Origin: Lactococcus sp. S-13
GTDB lineage: Bacteria; Bacillota; Bacilli; Lactobacillales; Streptococcaceae
Length of the DNA stretch: 64,000 nucleotides
Assembly (NCBI RefSeq): GCF_004210295.1
Contig: NZ_SDAK01000001.1
Span: 558,001 to 622,000, forward strand
Direction of reading: 5' to 3'
Shown: positions 27,163 to 37,252 of the stretch, in pieces
Position numbering within the stretch: position 1 is the stretch's first letter
How the letters are laid out: each line of letters opens with the position of its first letter
Translations under genes and position numbers: made by a program
The notes under the pieces: model-generated
The model's input: only the letters and a program-made list of their open reading frames with translations
Told to the model about the DNA's origin: nothing
Databases searched by the model: none

Positions 27163-27186
27163 AAAAAAGGGCTCAACAGCCCCTTT
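27163..27186 (-). terminator. Terminator between xseB and glycerate kinase
   Basis: AAAAGGGCT and AGCCCCTTT form a stem with one unpaired C; U-run on the minus strand. It ends the folD/xse side of the array. Confidence 0.75.
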
Positions 27187-27194
27187 ACCTCCTC

Positions 27195-27291
27195 AGAAAA
27201 TTTACATCAGCAATTTTTCTCTGACAAAAAAATCCGTCAGCATTTTCTCTAAGAAAATTTTGTGAAAAATAATTACGTCAGCATTTTTTCT
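27195..27291. repeat. Dispersed repeat cluster directly after xseB
   Basis: CGTCAGCATTTTCTCT (27235-27250) and CGTCAGCATTTTTTCT (27276-27291), plus a degenerate copy near 27206. The last one runs into the xseB stop codon (TAG at 27290-27292 on the minus strand). Confidence 0.9.
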
Positions 27292-27526
27292 AATATTCTT
27301 TTTGCTCAGGGGAAAATTCGGTCTCGCTGTCGTCCTTATTTACGATTTTAACCAAGGTTTGTTCCGCTTCGTTAAGCGTTTTTTTCAAACTTTCTGAGAG
27401 TTTCATCCCTTTTTGAAATTCCGCAATGGCATCCTCCAAAGCGACATCTCCTGACTCCAATTTGCGAACAATGGCTTCCAATTCTGCCAGATTATCTTCA
27501 AATTTTACTTCTTTTTTTGTTGCCAT
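27290..27526 (-). CDS. xseB: Exodeoxyribonuclease VII small subunit
   Basis: The product has 78 residues, typical length. Helical hairpin with [35 protein letters not shown], the family signature. It forms ExoVII with XseA and degrades single-stranded DNA. The start is two bases from the end of xseA. Confidence 0.95.
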   Translation of the reverse strand: MATKKEVKFEDNLAELEAIVRKLESGDVALEDAIAEFQKGMKLSESLKKTLNEAEQTLVKIVNKDDSETEFSPEQKEY

Positions 27527-27527
27527 T

Positions 27528-28781
27528 TTATTTCACCTCTACTTTTATTTTTCCGTCAGCAAGCTCTACATCAAGTCTGTCACCCATTTTCACATCAGCC
27601 ACCGACTTCACGATTTTCCCTTTTTCGTCCACAAGCACCGAAAAACCACGCGCCTTTATCTTTGAAATATCTAGCAAAAGCAGAGATTGATACAGCCGTT
27701 CAACCCTATTTTTACGATTTTCTACAATTTTAGCATAAGCTGGCAGCAATCTTTCTTTCGAGAGTGCATAGCGATGACTCAAATTGCTGACTTTTACTTC
27801 GGTCAATTGATTCAGCCGCTCTGTCAAACGGTCAAGCTTCTGCAAATGCCCATCATAGAGGCGCTCTGGCTGTCTAAAAACAACCGCGGTACTCAATTTT
27901 TCCAAACGCTCGCGCCGAATTGTAATCAAATGCGACAAGCGATTGAACAAGCGTTTCTCTTGATCAGCCGTCCAACCCAGCAAATCAATTTTAGTATTTG
28001 GCGTAGCTAATTCTGCAGCCGCTGTAGGCGTAGCAGCACGGTGATCCGCCGCAAAATCAGCCAAAGTCACATCCGTTTCATGTCCAACCGAAGAAATCAC
28101 AGGAATTTTCGACTCAAAAATCGCCCGAACAACAACTTCCTCGTTAAAACCCCACAAATCCTCGATGGAGCCACCGCCCCGCCCAATAATCAGGACATCA
28201 AAATCACCTCTGCGATTAGCTCGCCTAATATTTTCAGCAATTTCCTCAGCAGCACCACTCCCTTGAACTTTCGTTGGATAAAGGACAATTTCGCTCATGG
28301 GAAAGCGACGCTGAGCCGTAGTGATAATATCACGAATAACCGCACCAGAAGGACTCGTCACCACGGCTATTTTCTTTGAAAATTGTGGCAAAGCTTGCTT
28401 CCATTTGTTATCAAATAAGCCCTCAGCCATCAATTTTTTCTTCAATTGCTCAAATTTGACCGCCAAAGCTCCGATTCCATCAGGAACTAAACTCTCGATA
28501 TTGATTGAATATGAACCAGAGGGCGGATAAATACTAATCCGCCCCACCGCAAGAACTTTCATTCCTTCTTCCAAATCAAAATCCAGCTTGCGAAATTGTC
28601 CCGCCCACATGGTCGCCTGAATCACCGCTCCCTCATCCTTGAGCGCAAAATATTGATGGTTAGGTCGTCTACGAAAATTCGAGATTTCCCCTGTCAAATA
28701 AACCCGCTCCAGATAAGGATCGCGATCAAATTTGGCTTTTAAATATTTTGTTAAAGTTGATACTGATAAATACTCTGTCAT
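27528..28781 (-). CDS. xseA: Exodeoxyribonuclease VII large subunit
   Basis: The product has 417 residues. N-terminal OB fold ([23 protein letters not shown]), catalytic domain with [33 protein letters not shown] and [30 protein letters not shown]. Coiled-coil region follows, ending in a small beta domain ([15 protein letters not shown]). It is the catalytic subunit. It lies downstream of folD, after a 98-base gap. Confidence 0.97.
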   Translation of the reverse strand: MTEYLSVSTLTKYLKAKFDRDPYLERVYLTGEISNFRRRPNHQYFALKDEGAVIQATMWAGQFRKLDFDLEEGMKVLAVGRISIYPPSGSYSINIESLVPDGIGALAVKFEQLKKKLMAEGLFDNKWKQALPQFSKKIAVVTSPSGAVIRDIITTAQRRFPMSEIVLYPTKVQGSGAAEEIAENIRRANRRGDFDVLIIGRGGGSIEDLWGFNEEVVVRAIFESKIPVISSVGHETDVTLADFAADHRAATPTAAAELATPNTKIDLLGWTADQEKRLFNRLSHLITIRRERLEKLSTAVVFRQPERLYDGHLQKLDRLTERLNQLTEVKVSNLSHRYALSKERLLPAYAKIVENRKNRVERLYQSLLLLDISKIKARGFSVLVDEKGKIVKSVADVKMGDRLDVELADGKIKVEVK

Positions 28782-28879
28782 CTCTTAAAAATCTCCGTCA
28801 AAACACACCTCTAAACAACTCGCCAGCCACCAAACAAACTTACCATTTATTCTTCTCTAAAATTGACCAGAAGTAACCT

Positions 28880-29734
28880 TTACAAACTTTCGTCTAATTT
28901 TCGACTGGCTGCACGCACCGTTTGCTCCATAAGCATTGTGATGGTCATCGGGCCAACACCACCAGGAACAGGCGTGATTAAGCTTGCCACTTCTTTTACT
29001 TCTTCAAAATCAACATCGCCATGTAATTTGCCAGCTTCATCCCGATTCATGCCCACGTCAATCACGACCGCGCCTTCTTTGACATCCTCCGCTTTAATCA
29101 TGCGGTCACGCCCAATCGCTACCACCAAAATATCGGCAGTTTTCGTCAATTCACGCAAATTTTTCGTCCGCGAATGGGCAATCGTTACTGTCGCATCAGC
29201 CATCATCAAAAGTTGGGCCATTGGTTTTCCTACGATATTCGAACGACCAATCACCACGGCTTTTTTACCTGCCAAATCAACCTTGTACTCCCGAAACATC
29301 TCCATAATCCCCGCCGGTGTTGAAGGAATCATGAGGGGATTTCCTGCCCAAAGTCGACCCATATTCATTGGATGAAAACCATCCACATCTTTTTGAGGAT
29401 CAATTGCCAATAAAACTTTTTCTTCTGAAATATGTTTAGGCAAAGGCAACTGTACCAAAATTCCATGCCATTTTTCATCTTGGTTGTATTCCTCAATCAA
29501 GGCCAGTAATTCTACTTCACTTACTGTTTCTGGCAAGCGTACCACACTCGAATTTAAACCAATTGCTGTGGCTTGTCGTTCTTTATTGCGTACATAGACT
29601 TGGCTTGCAGGATTTTCACCAATCAAAATCACGACCAAACCCGGAACAATGCCCGCTGCTTTTAACTCATCAACTTTTGTTTTCAACTCAGCCTGCATTT
29701 TCGCAGCGAGCGCTTTTCCATCTATCAATTTCAT
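28880..29734 (-). CDS. folD: Bifunctional methylenetetrahydrofolate dehydrogenase / cyclohydrolase
   Basis: The product has 284 residues from the ATG at 29734. GYRSYxxxKK-type folate-binding Tyr/Lys motif reads [15 protein letters not shown], followed by [41 protein letters not shown] (NADP site), TVTIAHSRT and [18 protein letters not shown]. It interconverts 5,10-methylene- and 10-formyl-THF. An extended -10 (TGATATAAT) ends seven bases before this ATG, so the ATG at 29743 lies within the promoter and is unlikely; the mRNA would be leaderless. Confidence 0.96.
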   Translation of the reverse strand: MKLIDGKALAAKMQAELKTKVDELKAAGIVPGLVVILIGENPASQVYVRNKERQATAIGLNSSVVRLPETVSEVELLALIEEYNQDEKWHGILVQLPLPKHISEEKVLLAIDPQKDVDGFHPMNMGRLWAGNPLMIPSTPAGIMEMFREYKVDLAGKKAVVIGRSNIVGKPMAQLLMMADATVTIAHSRTKNLRELTKTADILVVAIGRDRMIKAEDVKEGAVVIDVGMNRDEAGKLHGDVDFEEVKEVASLITPVPGGVGPMTITMLMEQTVRAASRKLDESL

Positions 29735-29741
29735 ACTATCC

Positions 29742-29750
29742 ATTATATCA
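29742..29750 (-). promoter_or_regulatory. folD extended -10
   Basis: TGATATAAT on the minus strand, then GGATAGT and the ATG at 29734. No Shine-Dalgarno can fit between. Confidence 0.65.
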
Positions 29751-29778
29751 TAAGCTGACTTTCTTCTGACTTTTGATT

Positions 29779-29804
29779 TTTAAAAACCCACCAAAATGGC
29801 GGGC
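29779..29804 (-). terminator. Terminator of the choQS operon
   Basis: CCCACCA / TGGCGGG (29787-29793, 29797-29803; one G-T pair) with TTTTTAAAA on the minus strand. Confidence 0.8.
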
Positions 29805-29812
29805 GACTACTT

Positions 29813-31315
29813 TTAAATTAAATCTTGCGCTTTGAGATAATCCTGGGCAACCTGAGCAGGACTTTTTTGCTCCACATTAACCTCATAATTCATCTCAATC
29901 ATTTGTTGGTCTGTAATTTTTCCTGAAAGTTTACCAAGAATTCGCTTTAATTCTGGGTATTTTTTCAACAGACTTTCTTTCATCAAAGGGGCTGCTTGAT
30001 AAGGCGGAAAAAGATTTTTATCATCTTTTAGCACTGTCAAGTCATATTGTTTGATTTGGCTATCGGTTGAATAAACTTCCGCAACCTCAACCGCTCCCGT
30101 ATTCAAAGCCTTATAAATTAAGCTCGTTTGCATGGTTTTCACATTCAAGTCCAAGCCATACAAGCGTTTTAAGCCAAGATTTCCATCGGTTCGATTGGCA
30201 AATTCAACGTCAAATCCAGCAGTTAAGTTTGTAACTTTGCTCAAATCAGAGATGCTTGTCAACCCATGTTTTTTAGCAAAGTCAGATTTAACAGCCAACG
30301 CATAAGTATTCTGAAATTTCATCGGTGACAAGTAGGCAAATTGATTCAACGCTTTAATGCCTGTCTCAGCTTTCTGCCACACCACTGCTGGATCTGTCGA
30401 CTCCGTTGGTGTTTTCAAGAAAGTGCTGGTAATCGTCCCCGTATATTCTGGATAAATATCGATTTTTCCTGCTTTTAAAGCATTATAAAGAAAAGTTGTA
30501 TCACCAAAATTAGATTTGAGATTCACGCGAATGTTGCTATCATGCTCAATCAAATCTTTGTACATATTGATGAGAATGGCTGGCTCTGAGCCCAATTTTC
30601 CAGCAATTGTAATTTCAGGATGTTTAGCCGCTTGAGGTTGGTAATACGACCCTCCTAAAACAAGCAATCCAATGAAAAAACTAATAATGATTGTTTTTAT
30701 CTTCGCCTTCTCCAAAAATTTCAAGAGACCACTAAAGATAACCGCCAATAAAGCTGACGAAATCGCACCAATCAAAATCAAAGAAACATCATTCATATTG
30801 ATTCCAAGAAGAATAAAATTTCCCAAACCTCCTGCACCAATCAGTGCAGCAAGTGTCGCTGTCCCAATAACCATGACCGTACTCGTACGAATCCCAGCCA
30901 TGATAAATGGCATCGCTAAAGAAAGTTCAAACTTCATCAAACGTTCGCGACGATTCATCCCAAACGCTGTCGCTGCCTCAATGAGCGATGGCTCAATCTG
31001 CTCTAATCCCGTATAAGTATTTTGGATAATAGGAAAAATCGCGTACACAACCAACGCCACAATTGCGGGCAAACTTCCAATCCCGATAAAAGGAATCAAA
31101 AGTCCCAAAAGCGCCAAACTTGGAATCGTCTGAAAAATGCCCGTAATTTGTAACACAGGCTCAGCCACTCGTGGATAACGTCGAAGCAAGAGCGCCAGAG
31201 GAATCGCAATCAGAATCGCAATAAAAATTGAAATCAACGAAATCTGAATGTGTTCCAAAAGCGCTTGCCAAAATTGACCTTGCTGGTTTTGAAAAGTTTG
31301 GATAAGCTGATTCAT
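29813..31315 (-). CDS. choS: Choline/betaine/carnitine ABC transporter, permease fused to binding protein
   Basis: The product has 500 residues. Residues about 1-215 are an OpuCB-type permease with five to six helices and the loop AATAFGMNRRERLMKFELSLAMP (EAA motif). After a further membrane helix (about 212-230), residues about 235-500 form a quaternary-amine binding domain (ITIAGKLGSEPAILINMYKD, DIYPEYTGTITSTFLK). The fusion means the receptor is tethered to the channel. It imports quaternary ammonium osmoprotectants or choline. Its start overlaps the ATPase stop by 4 bases. Confidence 0.93.
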   Translation of the reverse strand: MNQLIQTFQNQQGQFWQALLEHIQISLISIFIAILIAIPLALLLRRYPRVAEPVLQITGIFQTIPSLALLGLLIPFIGIGSLPAIVALVVYAIFPIIQNTYTGLEQIEPSLIEAATAFGMNRRERLMKFELSLAMPFIMAGIRTSTVMVIGTATLAALIGAGGLGNFILLGINMNDVSLILIGAISSALLAVIFSGLLKFLEKAKIKTIIISFFIGLLVLGGSYYQPQAAKHPEITIAGKLGSEPAILINMYKDLIEHDSNIRVNLKSNFGDTTFLYNALKAGKIDIYPEYTGTITSTFLKTPTESTDPAVVWQKAETGIKALNQFAYLSPMKFQNTYALAVKSDFAKKHGLTSISDLSKVTNLTAGFDVEFANRTDGNLGLKRLYGLDLNVKTMQTSLIYKALNTGAVEVAEVYSTDSQIKQYDLTVLKDDKNLFPPYQAAPLMKESLLKKYPELKRILGKLSGKITDQQMIEMNYEVNVEQKSPAQVAQDYLKAQDLI

Positions 31316-32229
31316 TTTGCACCTCCAGCCATGTAACGAACGATCGATTCAGCAGAAATCTCAAAACCCTGATAACTCAAATTTTCTTTTTGAGCTAGCC
31401 GGTTGATGATTTCTGATATTGACGTATCTTCAGCAACTTCTTGCGTGTTTTCAGTGCTTATCGGTTCCGTTAAAATCAAATTTTCAACAGTGACATTGGC
31501 TAAATTTTGGTGATATTCTTTGAAGAAATCTCGAACAAAATCATTAGCTGGCTGCTGATAAATTTCCTCTGGTTTAGCAATCTGCTGAATCAAACCCTCA
31601 TTCATTACTGCGACTCGATCCGCCAGATAAAGCGCTTCGTCAAGATCGTGGGTCACAAAAATAATCGTCAACTTCATTTTTTTCTGCAAATTTTTGATAA
31701 ACACCTGAAGCTGTCGTCTGGAAATCGGGTCAAGCGCCGAAAATGGTTCATCCATGAGAACAATTTGCGGATTAGTAGCAATCGCACGCAAAATCCCCAC
31801 GCGCTGCTGCTCCCCACCTGATAATTCATTGGGCTTGCGGTGCGCGTAATCTTTCGCCTCCAAACCAACCAAATCCAGCAATTCATTAGTTCTTTCTACA
31901 ATTTTATCTTTCGTCCAGCCCTTCATTTCAGGAATCAAGCCAATATTTTCAGCCACTGTCAGATTGGGAAAAAGTGCAATCTGCTGCAAAACATAACCAA
32001 TAGAAAGCCGCAGTTTTCGCAGATTTTTCGTCGTCACCTCTTCGTGATCAATCAAAATCTTGCCCTCGCTGTGTGTGATCAACTGGTTAATCATCTTCAA
32101 GGTTGTCGTTTTTCCGCTTCCACTTGGCCCAACAAGGACAAAAAATTCTTGGTCAGCAATTGTAAAATTAGCATGATCAAGAATTTTTTTACTGGCAAAA
32201 GCTTTCGACACATCTTGGAATTCAATCAT
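31312..32229 (-). CDS. choQ: Choline/betaine/carnitine ABC transporter, ATP-binding protein
   Basis: The product has 305 residues from the ATG at 32229 (GAGG eight bases upstream); a longer start four codons earlier overlaps that site. Walker A GPSGSGKTTTLKMIN, signature ELSGGEQQRVGILRAI, Walker B IVLMDEPFSALDP, H-loop FVTHDLDEAL. The C-terminal extension of about 70 residues is short for an OpuCA-type CBS module and has no clear CBS pair. It energises the fused ChoS transporter. First gene of the operon. Confidence 0.94.
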   Translation of the reverse strand: MIEFQDVSKAFASKKILDHANFTIADQEFFVLVGPSGSGKTTTLKMINQLITHSEGKILIDHEEVTTKNLRKLRLSIGYVLQQIALFPNLTVAENIGLIPEMKGWTKDKIVERTNELLDLVGLEAKDYAHRKPNELSGGEQQRVGILRAIATNPQIVLMDEPFSALDPISRRQLQVFIKNLQKKMKLTIIFVTHDLDEALYLADRVAVMNEGLIQQIAKPEEIYQQPANDFVRDFFKEYHQNLANVTVENLILTEPISTENTQEVAEDTSISEIINRLAQKENLSYQGFEISAESIVRYMAGGAK

Positions 32230-32313
32230 GAATTTCCTCATTTCTACTTGTCAAAATGTACTGATCAAACCGTCAGCACCGCTGTTTTTTACTAAAACAC
32301 TGACAAAAATTTA

Positions 32314-32401
32314 CGTCAGCATTTTCTCTGGTCAAAATTCGCCTTCGTAAGTTACGTCAGCATTTTTTCCTCTGACAAAAAATCCGTCAGTATTTTCTCT
32401 G
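32314..32401. repeat. Dispersed repeat cluster upstream of choQ
   Basis: CGTCAGCATTTTCTCTG (32314-32330), CGTCAGCATTTTTTCC (32355-32370) and CGTCAGTATTTTCTCTG (32385-32401), with short inverted CTGAC arms at about 32300 and 32373. The rest of the 320-base gap between spx and choQ (32230-32549) holds the choQ promoter region and the spx terminator; I see no gene there. Confidence 0.9.
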
Positions 32402-32514
32402 GAGAATATCAGCTATTTTCAACTCCAATCATGAAAATAAAGCTATATTTTTAGAAAACCATTTCTTTCATTTTACATTATCCGCTGTCGATTTCCAAAT
32501 CATCCGTTTTAAAA

Positions 32515-32547
32515 GCAAAAAAATCCAGTCATTACTCACTGAATTTT
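32515..32547 (-). terminator. Terminator of spx
   Basis: AATCCAGT / ACTGAATT with an eight-base loop and U-run on the minus strand. Confidence 0.75.
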
Positions 32548-32549
32548 TA

Positions 32550-32978
32550 TTAAACCCGTTCAAATCTTTCTTGATAATCATAAACTTTTGCCCGTTCCAT
32601 AGCTGTTTCTACCTCTACACGACGCAGGGGCCGAGGTAAGAATTTACGAATTTCATCATCATTGTAGCCGACTTGCAAACGTCGATCATCGAGAATTAAA
32701 GGGCGCCGTAGAAGAGTCCGGTTTTCTTCCATCAATTGCACCAACTCATTCAAACTAATTGTCTCAAAGTCAATATTTAAGCGCCTGTAAGCATGACTTC
32801 GCCGCGAAATAATATCCGCTGTTCCATCCTCAGTTAGCGCCAAAATTTCCAAGAAATCTTCCCGCTTAATATTAGCCGTCAACAAATCAATTTCAACATA
32901 AGGCAGCCGATGCTTTTCCATCCATTCCTTTGCTTTTTTGCATGAGCTGCAAGACGTCACTGTATAAATCTTTATCAT
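32550..32978 (-). CDS. spx: Spx/ArsC-family transcriptional regulator
   Basis: The product has 142 residues from the ATG at 32978 (GAGGTG six bases upstream); the GTG nine bases before is within that site. The N-terminal redox CXXC is TSCSSCKKAKEW (Cys at about 10 and 13). The protein has the Spx/ArsC thioredoxin-like fold (RRSHAYRRLN, RPLILDDRRLQVGYNDDEIRKFLPR). Spx binds the RNA polymerase alpha C-terminal domain and redirects transcription under thiol stress. Lactococci carry several Spx paralogues; this one keeps both cysteines. The region upstream is 170 bases of AT-rich sequence before alr. Confidence 0.93.
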   Translation of the reverse strand: MIKIYTVTSCSSCKKAKEWMEKHRLPYVEIDLLTANIKREDFLEILALTEDGTADIISRRSHAYRRLNIDFETISLNELVQLMEENRTLLRRPLILDDRRLQVGYNDDEIRKFLPRPLRRVEVETAMERAKVYDYQERFERV

Positions 32979-33112
32979 CACAATCACCTCATCTGTATCT
33001 CATCTGTTTTATTCTTGTCTAATCTATCTCTTACTTATATTCTAACATAATTATGAGATTTGTAAAGTATTTATGAGATAAAAATGAGGTTTTTAATTTT
33101 AGAGAAAGCCAC

Positions 33113-33144
33113 AAGAAAAGAGATTGTAAAAATACAATCTCTTT
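33113..33144 (-). terminator. Terminator of alr
   Basis: AAAGAGATTGTA / TACAATCTCTTT, a 12-base perfect stem, with a U-rich minus-strand tail. Confidence 0.85.
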
Positions 33145-33148
33145 CATT

Positions 33149-34252
33149 TTACAAATAAACTCGCTCCACTCGATCAGAAATCAGGCACAGCACTTCGTAA
33201 TTGATGGTTTTGCGCCATTCTGCCACATCCGTAGCCGTAATAAGCTTGCCTTGATTTTCACCAATCAAAGTAACAGTTGTACCTAAAGGATATTCTTGAT
33301 CCAATTTAATCATCATCTGATCCATTGAAACACGTCCAACAATTTCACAAAATTTCCCATCAACTAAGACATGGAAACCTTGCATCTCTCGCGTCCAACC
33401 ATCCGCATAACCAATTGAAACTGTACCAATCCAAGTCTCTTGCTCCGCTTCATAAGTTGCCCCGTATCCCAAAGTTGCTCCTTTGGTCACCTTTTTGACA
33501 TGGGTCAATTCTGATACCAAAGAGAGCGCTGCTTCAATTTCAAAAGGCAAATTCAAAACCTTGCCACTCGGATTTAAACCATACATGGAAACACCCAAGC
33601 GTTCAATATCCTGAACTTGTTCAGTATGCCATAAAGCCGCTGCTGTATTGGTTGAATGAACATAGCGAGGTCGCCGTGAAATTTCCTCAATAATTTGGGC
33701 AAATTTTTCTTGTTGAGCCTTGAACTTTTGATCATCCGCCTCATCCGCCGTAGCAAAATGAGTAAATATTCCTTCAAATTCAATACCATATTGGTCTGCC
33801 AATGCAATCATTTCGTTGGCTTCTTGAGCATCACAAACCCCAATCCGTCCCATTCCCGAATCCACAGCAATATGTATTTTTAACCGACTGAAGTCAATGG
33901 ATTCTTGTACAACCAACTTCAACCAAGCCAAACTTGGTGCTGTCACAGTCAAGTTGAGATTAGCCGCAATCCCGATTGTCTCTGGTACAATTCCAGATAA
34001 AATCAAAATCGGCTGAGTCAAAAGCGCTTGTCGCAATTCAATGGCTTCATCAAGATTAGACACACAAAAACCTGCAACTAAATCTTTGACCGCTCGAGCT
34101 ACTGGAACTGCACCATGCCCATAAGCGTTAGCCTTAACCACCGCCCAAAGTTCTGGTTTACTCCCAATATGCTGTTTAAATTTTTGAACATTATTCTTTA
34201 TCGCCTCTAAATCAACCTGAGCTGAAGTATGACGATGTGGAGAAGATTTCAT
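33149..34252 (-). CDS. alr: Alanine racemase
   Basis: The product has 367 residues. The PLP lysine lies in AVVKANAYGHGAVPVAR (Lys about 39), with PLP-binding RIGVCDAQEANEMI-type TIM-barrel strands and VSMYGLNPSGKV. The catalytic tyrosine region is in the C-terminal beta domain (TKGATLGYGATYEAEQETW; VSMDQMMIKLD). It makes D-alanine for peptidoglycan and teichoic acids. It is downstream of acpS, as in many lactic acid bacteria. Confidence 0.97.
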   Translation of the reverse strand: MKSSPHRHTSAQVDLEAIKNNVQKFKQHIGSKPELWAVVKANAYGHGAVPVARAVKDLVAGFCVSNLDEAIELRQALLTQPILILSGIVPETIGIAANLNLTVTAPSLAWLKLVVQESIDFSRLKIHIAVDSGMGRIGVCDAQEANEMIALADQYGIEFEGIFTHFATADEADDQKFKAQQEKFAQIIEEISRRPRYVHSTNTAAALWHTEQVQDIERLGVSMYGLNPSGKVLNLPFEIEAALSLVSELTHVKKVTKGATLGYGATYEAEQETWIGTVSIGYADGWTREMQGFHVLVDGKFCEIVGRVSMDQMMIKLDQEYPLGTTVTLIGENQGKLITATDVAEWRKTINYEVLCLISDRVERVYL

Positions 34253-34315
34253 TTTTTAAAGCCTTCCGTATTTTTTGTTTAAAGATAAAGTGAAAGTGAC
34301 GTTACCGTCACTTCC

Positions 34316-34675
34316 TTAATTTTTTTCGAGGACTACAAAAGCGACCGCTTCTAAGTTGCTATGTGAAATGGACAAATGAACCTCGCCATCAAAAGGATGT
34401 TTTGAGAAATAAGGTTTTCCCAACTGATCATTTTTAACTTCAAGATCATGCATTCCAAGGGCCTTACTGATTCCAGTTCCATACGCTTTGGAAAAAGCTT
34501 CTTTTGCCGCCCAACGCCCCGCCAGAAACTCTGTTTTGCGAGCTTCCGACTGGAACTGGTTGAATTTTTCAAGTTCATTTTCAGTCAAAACTTGCTCCAC
34601 AAAACGCTCCGAGCGGTTTAAAGCTTTTTGGATTCGAGACAACTCCACGTTGTCAACACCTGTTCCAAAAACCAT
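34316..34675 (-). CDS. acpS: Holo-[acyl-carrier-protein] synthase
   Basis: The product has 119 residues. Motifs [16 protein letters not shown] (Mg2+ Asp) and [20 protein letters not shown] (the WxxKEAxxK helix), then [18 protein letters not shown]. It transfers phosphopantetheine from CoA to acyl carrier protein. The ATG shares one base with the pepV stop (TAATG), so translation is coupled; alr follows. A weak GTGACG/CGTCAC hairpin lies in the 63-base gap before alr. Confidence 0.96.
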   Translation of the reverse strand: MVFGTGVDNVELSRIQKALNRSERFVEQVLTENELEKFNQFQSEARKTEFLAGRWAAKEAFSKAYGTGISKALGMHDLEVKNDQLGKPYFSKHPFDGEVHLSISHSNLEAVAFVVLEKN

Positions 34676-36093
34676 TATTTTGCCAATTCGTAAATTGCTT
34701 CAGCGTAAATCACGGCTGCTTTATAAATATTTTCCACAGGCTTCATTTCGTTGGCTTGGTGCATTGAGTCTGGTTCGCCTTCAAACATGGCACCGTAAGC
34801 CACGCCACGTTCCAAGAGACGCCCAAATGTTCCGCCACCGATGATTGTTTCGTAACCTTTAAGACCAGTGTGTTTTTCATAAACATCAATCAATGTTGAC
34901 ACGAGTGGATCTGACATTGGTACATAGTGAGGGGTATGAAGATGTTTTGAAAGTTCCACTTCAACAACACCATCAAGTTTAGCCAAGATTTCTTGCATAC
35001 GCTCAGGACTGTTACCTTGTGGGAAACGGAAGTTGAGGGCAATTTTACCTTCAGAATTCTCATCAAATGACCACACACCTGCGTTCATAGAAGTGTTGCC
35101 CATAAGTTCATCAACGTAAGCTGTTCCTAATTTTTCACCTTCGTGGTCTTCAAGAAGTTTTTCAGCACCTACTTTGATGAAAGCAGCTGCACCGTCAGCA
35201 AAGTTATATTGGCTGAGGAAAAGTGTCAAGTAAGTCGCACCGTTCACACCTTTTTCTGGCATCGCACCGTGTGCTGATTTACCGTAAAGTGTAATTGTTG
35301 CTTTTCCTTCTGCTTCTTCGAGGTCAAAACGAAGATTTTTGCTTGCATGGTTAGCTACGAATTTTTCAAGTGCAGCTTGCAAATCTTTAGCCCCAGAAAT
35401 CACTGCAGTTGCAGATTCTGGAACCATATTTTCAGCAAGACCAGCTTTGAAACTGTGAAGCACTACTTCACCAGCATTTTTCCCTGCGAAATGGAGGTAT
35501 TCAGTAATATTTCCTTTTTCCCCATTGATAATTGGGAACTCAGCATCTGGTGAAAAACCAAAGTCAGGCAATGGCAATTCGCAATTTGCAAAGTAGTAAT
35601 CCATATCTGCCCAACCAGTTTCTTCATTTGTCCCAACGATGAAGCGGATTTTTTTGCTCAAAGGAACGTTGAGTTCTTTCAAGATGTTAAGGGCATAGTA
35701 GCAAGCAACCGTTGGGCCTTTATCATCAGACGCCCCACGCGCATAAAGGTTTCCATTACGGATTTCTGGTTCAAAAGGATTTGAATCCCAACCTGAACCT
35801 GCAGGGACAACGTCTAAGTGACCAATAATTCCAAGCACTTCAGCGTCTTCTGCTGCACCATTTTCATATTCAAAATGACCAACGTAGTTATCATAATTTT
35901 TAGTTTTATAACCATCACGTTCAGCAATTTTCAAGAAAGCATCCAATGCTTTTCGTGGGCCAGGGCCAAAAGGATTTTCAGCATCGGCGTGTTCCATATC
36001 CATGGCAGAATTGATCCGCAAGAGGCTAAAAAGATCCTCCATGAGCGCATCTTTGCGCTTGTCAACTTCAGCTACAAAATCAATTGTTGTCAT
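34675..36093 (-). CDS. pepV: Dipeptidase PepV (Xaa-His/carnosinase-type)
   Basis: The product has 472 residues, the length of lactococcal PepV. M20 metallopeptidase: metal motif [14 protein letters not shown] (His and Asp about 87-89), [15 protein letters not shown], catalytic Glu pair in [30 protein letters not shown], and the C-terminal metal His near [13 protein letters not shown] broad-specificity cytoplasmic dipeptidase working at the end of casein peptide breakdown. AAGGAG lies at the ideal distance. It heads a coupled pepV-acpS(-alr) unit. Confidence 0.97.
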   Translation of the reverse strand: MTTIDFVAEVDKRKDALMEDLFSLLRINSAMDMEHADAENPFGPGPRKALDAFLKIAERDGYKTKNYDNYVGHFEYENGAAEDAEVLGIIGHLDVVPAGSGWDSNPFEPEIRNGNLYARGASDDKGPTVACYYALNILKELNVPLSKKIRFIVGTNEETGWADMDYYFANCELPLPDFGFSPDAEFPIINGEKGNITEYLHFAGKNAGEVVLHSFKAGLAENMVPESATAVISGAKDLQAALEKFVANHASKNLRFDLEEAEGKATITLYGKSAHGAMPEKGVNGATYLTLFLSQYNFADGAAAFIKVGAEKLLEDHEGEKLGTAYVDELMGNTSMNAGVWSFDENSEGKIALNFRFPQGNSPERMQEILAKLDGVVEVELSKHLHTPHYVPMSDPLVSTLIDVYEKHTGLKGYETIIGGGTFGRLLERGVAYGAMFEGEPDSMHQANEMKPVENIYKAAVIYAEAIYELAK

Positions 36094-36190
36094 TCAACTT
36101 CTCCTTATTTTATCTTTGACAAACCACGTCAAAGTTTTTACTAGCTTTTTTATATCGACTAGTCTCAATCATTATCCTTTCTATTATAAC

Positions 36191-36222
36191 AAAAATCCAG
36201 ACTTTCCGCCTGAATTTTTTGT
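36191..36222 (-). terminator. Terminator of the hscC-J-protein operon
   Basis: AATCCAG / CTGAATT with a nine-base loop and a minus-strand tail rich in T. Confidence 0.7.
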
Positions 36223-36240
36223 TCATTTTTTCTTCGTTTA

Positions 36241-37242
36241 CTATCTTCCAAGAAAAATAGTTATAAAATGCAGAATAACTACAATCAATATCACTAAAAA
36301 ACTTTTGATAGTTGAAGAACGTTGTTTCTCCCCTCCTTTAGCATAACCGGCAGCAACTAGAATCATAAAAATGACAAAAGCTAAAAGAACGCTGACGGCT
36401 AGAAGTCTTCCTAGCCAAAACAGTGACCCAAAGTCTTTAAATGCAAAAAAAGAAAGCTCAAAAAGGAAACTGAAAAACAGAAGGATAATAATCCCAACGA
36501 TGACATCAGTGTACTTGCGTAAACGGACAAAGACCAATCTAGAAAACCGCCCCAAAGGAAATACTTGCACCGCTAAAATGATGAAGAAAATAGTTAATAT
36601 TCCAATATTACTTGAAATTCCATCCGCTGGTGGATATAAAAAGAAATGATTAACTTGCCAAAGCATATAGCCACTGAAAAATAAGGAAAGTGCAATAAGG
36701 CAACAGAGATTTATTTTTTCACTGAGCGCATACTTTCTATAAGAGCTTTTAAGTTTCTGATTTTTTTTGATGGGCTGACTAAGAGTAGGTAACATTCGCT
36801 CGGTCTGATTTGACATTGTCTCGCTGATTGGGAGTTCCCAATCTAGATCTTCTTGGCTTATTTCTTGATTTTTAGGCATCTCTCCTTCTGAGATGATGGA
36901 CTTGTTAGGCAAGTTCCAGTCTAACTCTTTTCCACTGCTTTCGTGGTTTTTAGGATGCTTTCCTTCTGAAGTGATGGACTTGTTAGGTAAATTCCAGTCT
37001 AGGTCTTTTCTACTGGTTTCTTGGTTTTGTGAAACTTTTTCTTTTGGAAAGTTCAGAACTGGTGGTTGATTCTCTGGAGTTTTTTGTGATTTTGCCCAAG
37101 CTATGGCTGAATCAAAAGCTCGCTTGAGAGATTGAAAATCCTGAGGTTGACTAGTGGGGTCAATCTTTCGTAGTTTTTGGGCATATGCTTTACGAATTTC
37201 CTTAAGATTGTTGGTTGGACTAATTTCTAATATTTCCCACAT
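36241..37242 (-). CDS. Membrane J-domain-like protein paired with HscC
   Basis: The product has 333 residues. Residues 1-50 are J-domain-like (MWEILEISPTNNLKEIRKAY...FQSLKRAFDSAIAW). But the canonical HPD is absent; the turn reads KIDPTSQPQDF. Residues about 70-150 are hydrophilic, with three 26-residue repeats, each holding LDW (positions 81, 107, 133) in the frame LDWNLPNKSI. The C-terminal half has about five membrane helices. It follows the Hsp70-like gene by ten bases, so it is probably its partner. E. coli HscC works with J proteins DjlB/DjlC of similar small, membrane-linked layout. I infer partnership from position and domain; AAAGGG precedes the ATG. Confidence 0.8.
   Translation of the reverse strand: MWEILEISPTNNLKEIRKAYAQKLRKIDPTSQPQDFQSLKRAFDSAIAWAKSQKTPENQPPVLNFPKEKVSQNQETSRKDLDWNLPNKSITSEGKHPKNHESSGKELDWNLPNKSIISEGEMPKNQEISQEDLDWELPISETMSNQTERMLPTLSQPIKKNQKLKSSYRKYALSEKINLCCLIALSLFFSGYMLWQVNHFFLYPPADGISSNIGILTIFFIILAVQVFPLGRFSRLVFVRLRKYTDVIVGIIILLFFSFLFELSFFAFKDFGSLFWLGRLLAVSVLLAFVIFMILVAAGYAKGGEKQRSSTIKSFLVILIVVILHFITIFLGR
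36838..37030 (-). repeat. 78-bp coding repeat with LDW motif
   Basis: Three imperfect tandem copies encode xNxExSxxxLDWxLPxxSI, 26 residues each. They are very similar at DNA level on the plus strand (GATGGACTTGTTAGGCAAG, GATGGACTTGTTAGGTAAA, 78 bases apart). Confidence 0.85.
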
Positions 37243-37252
37243 TTTTCCCTTT

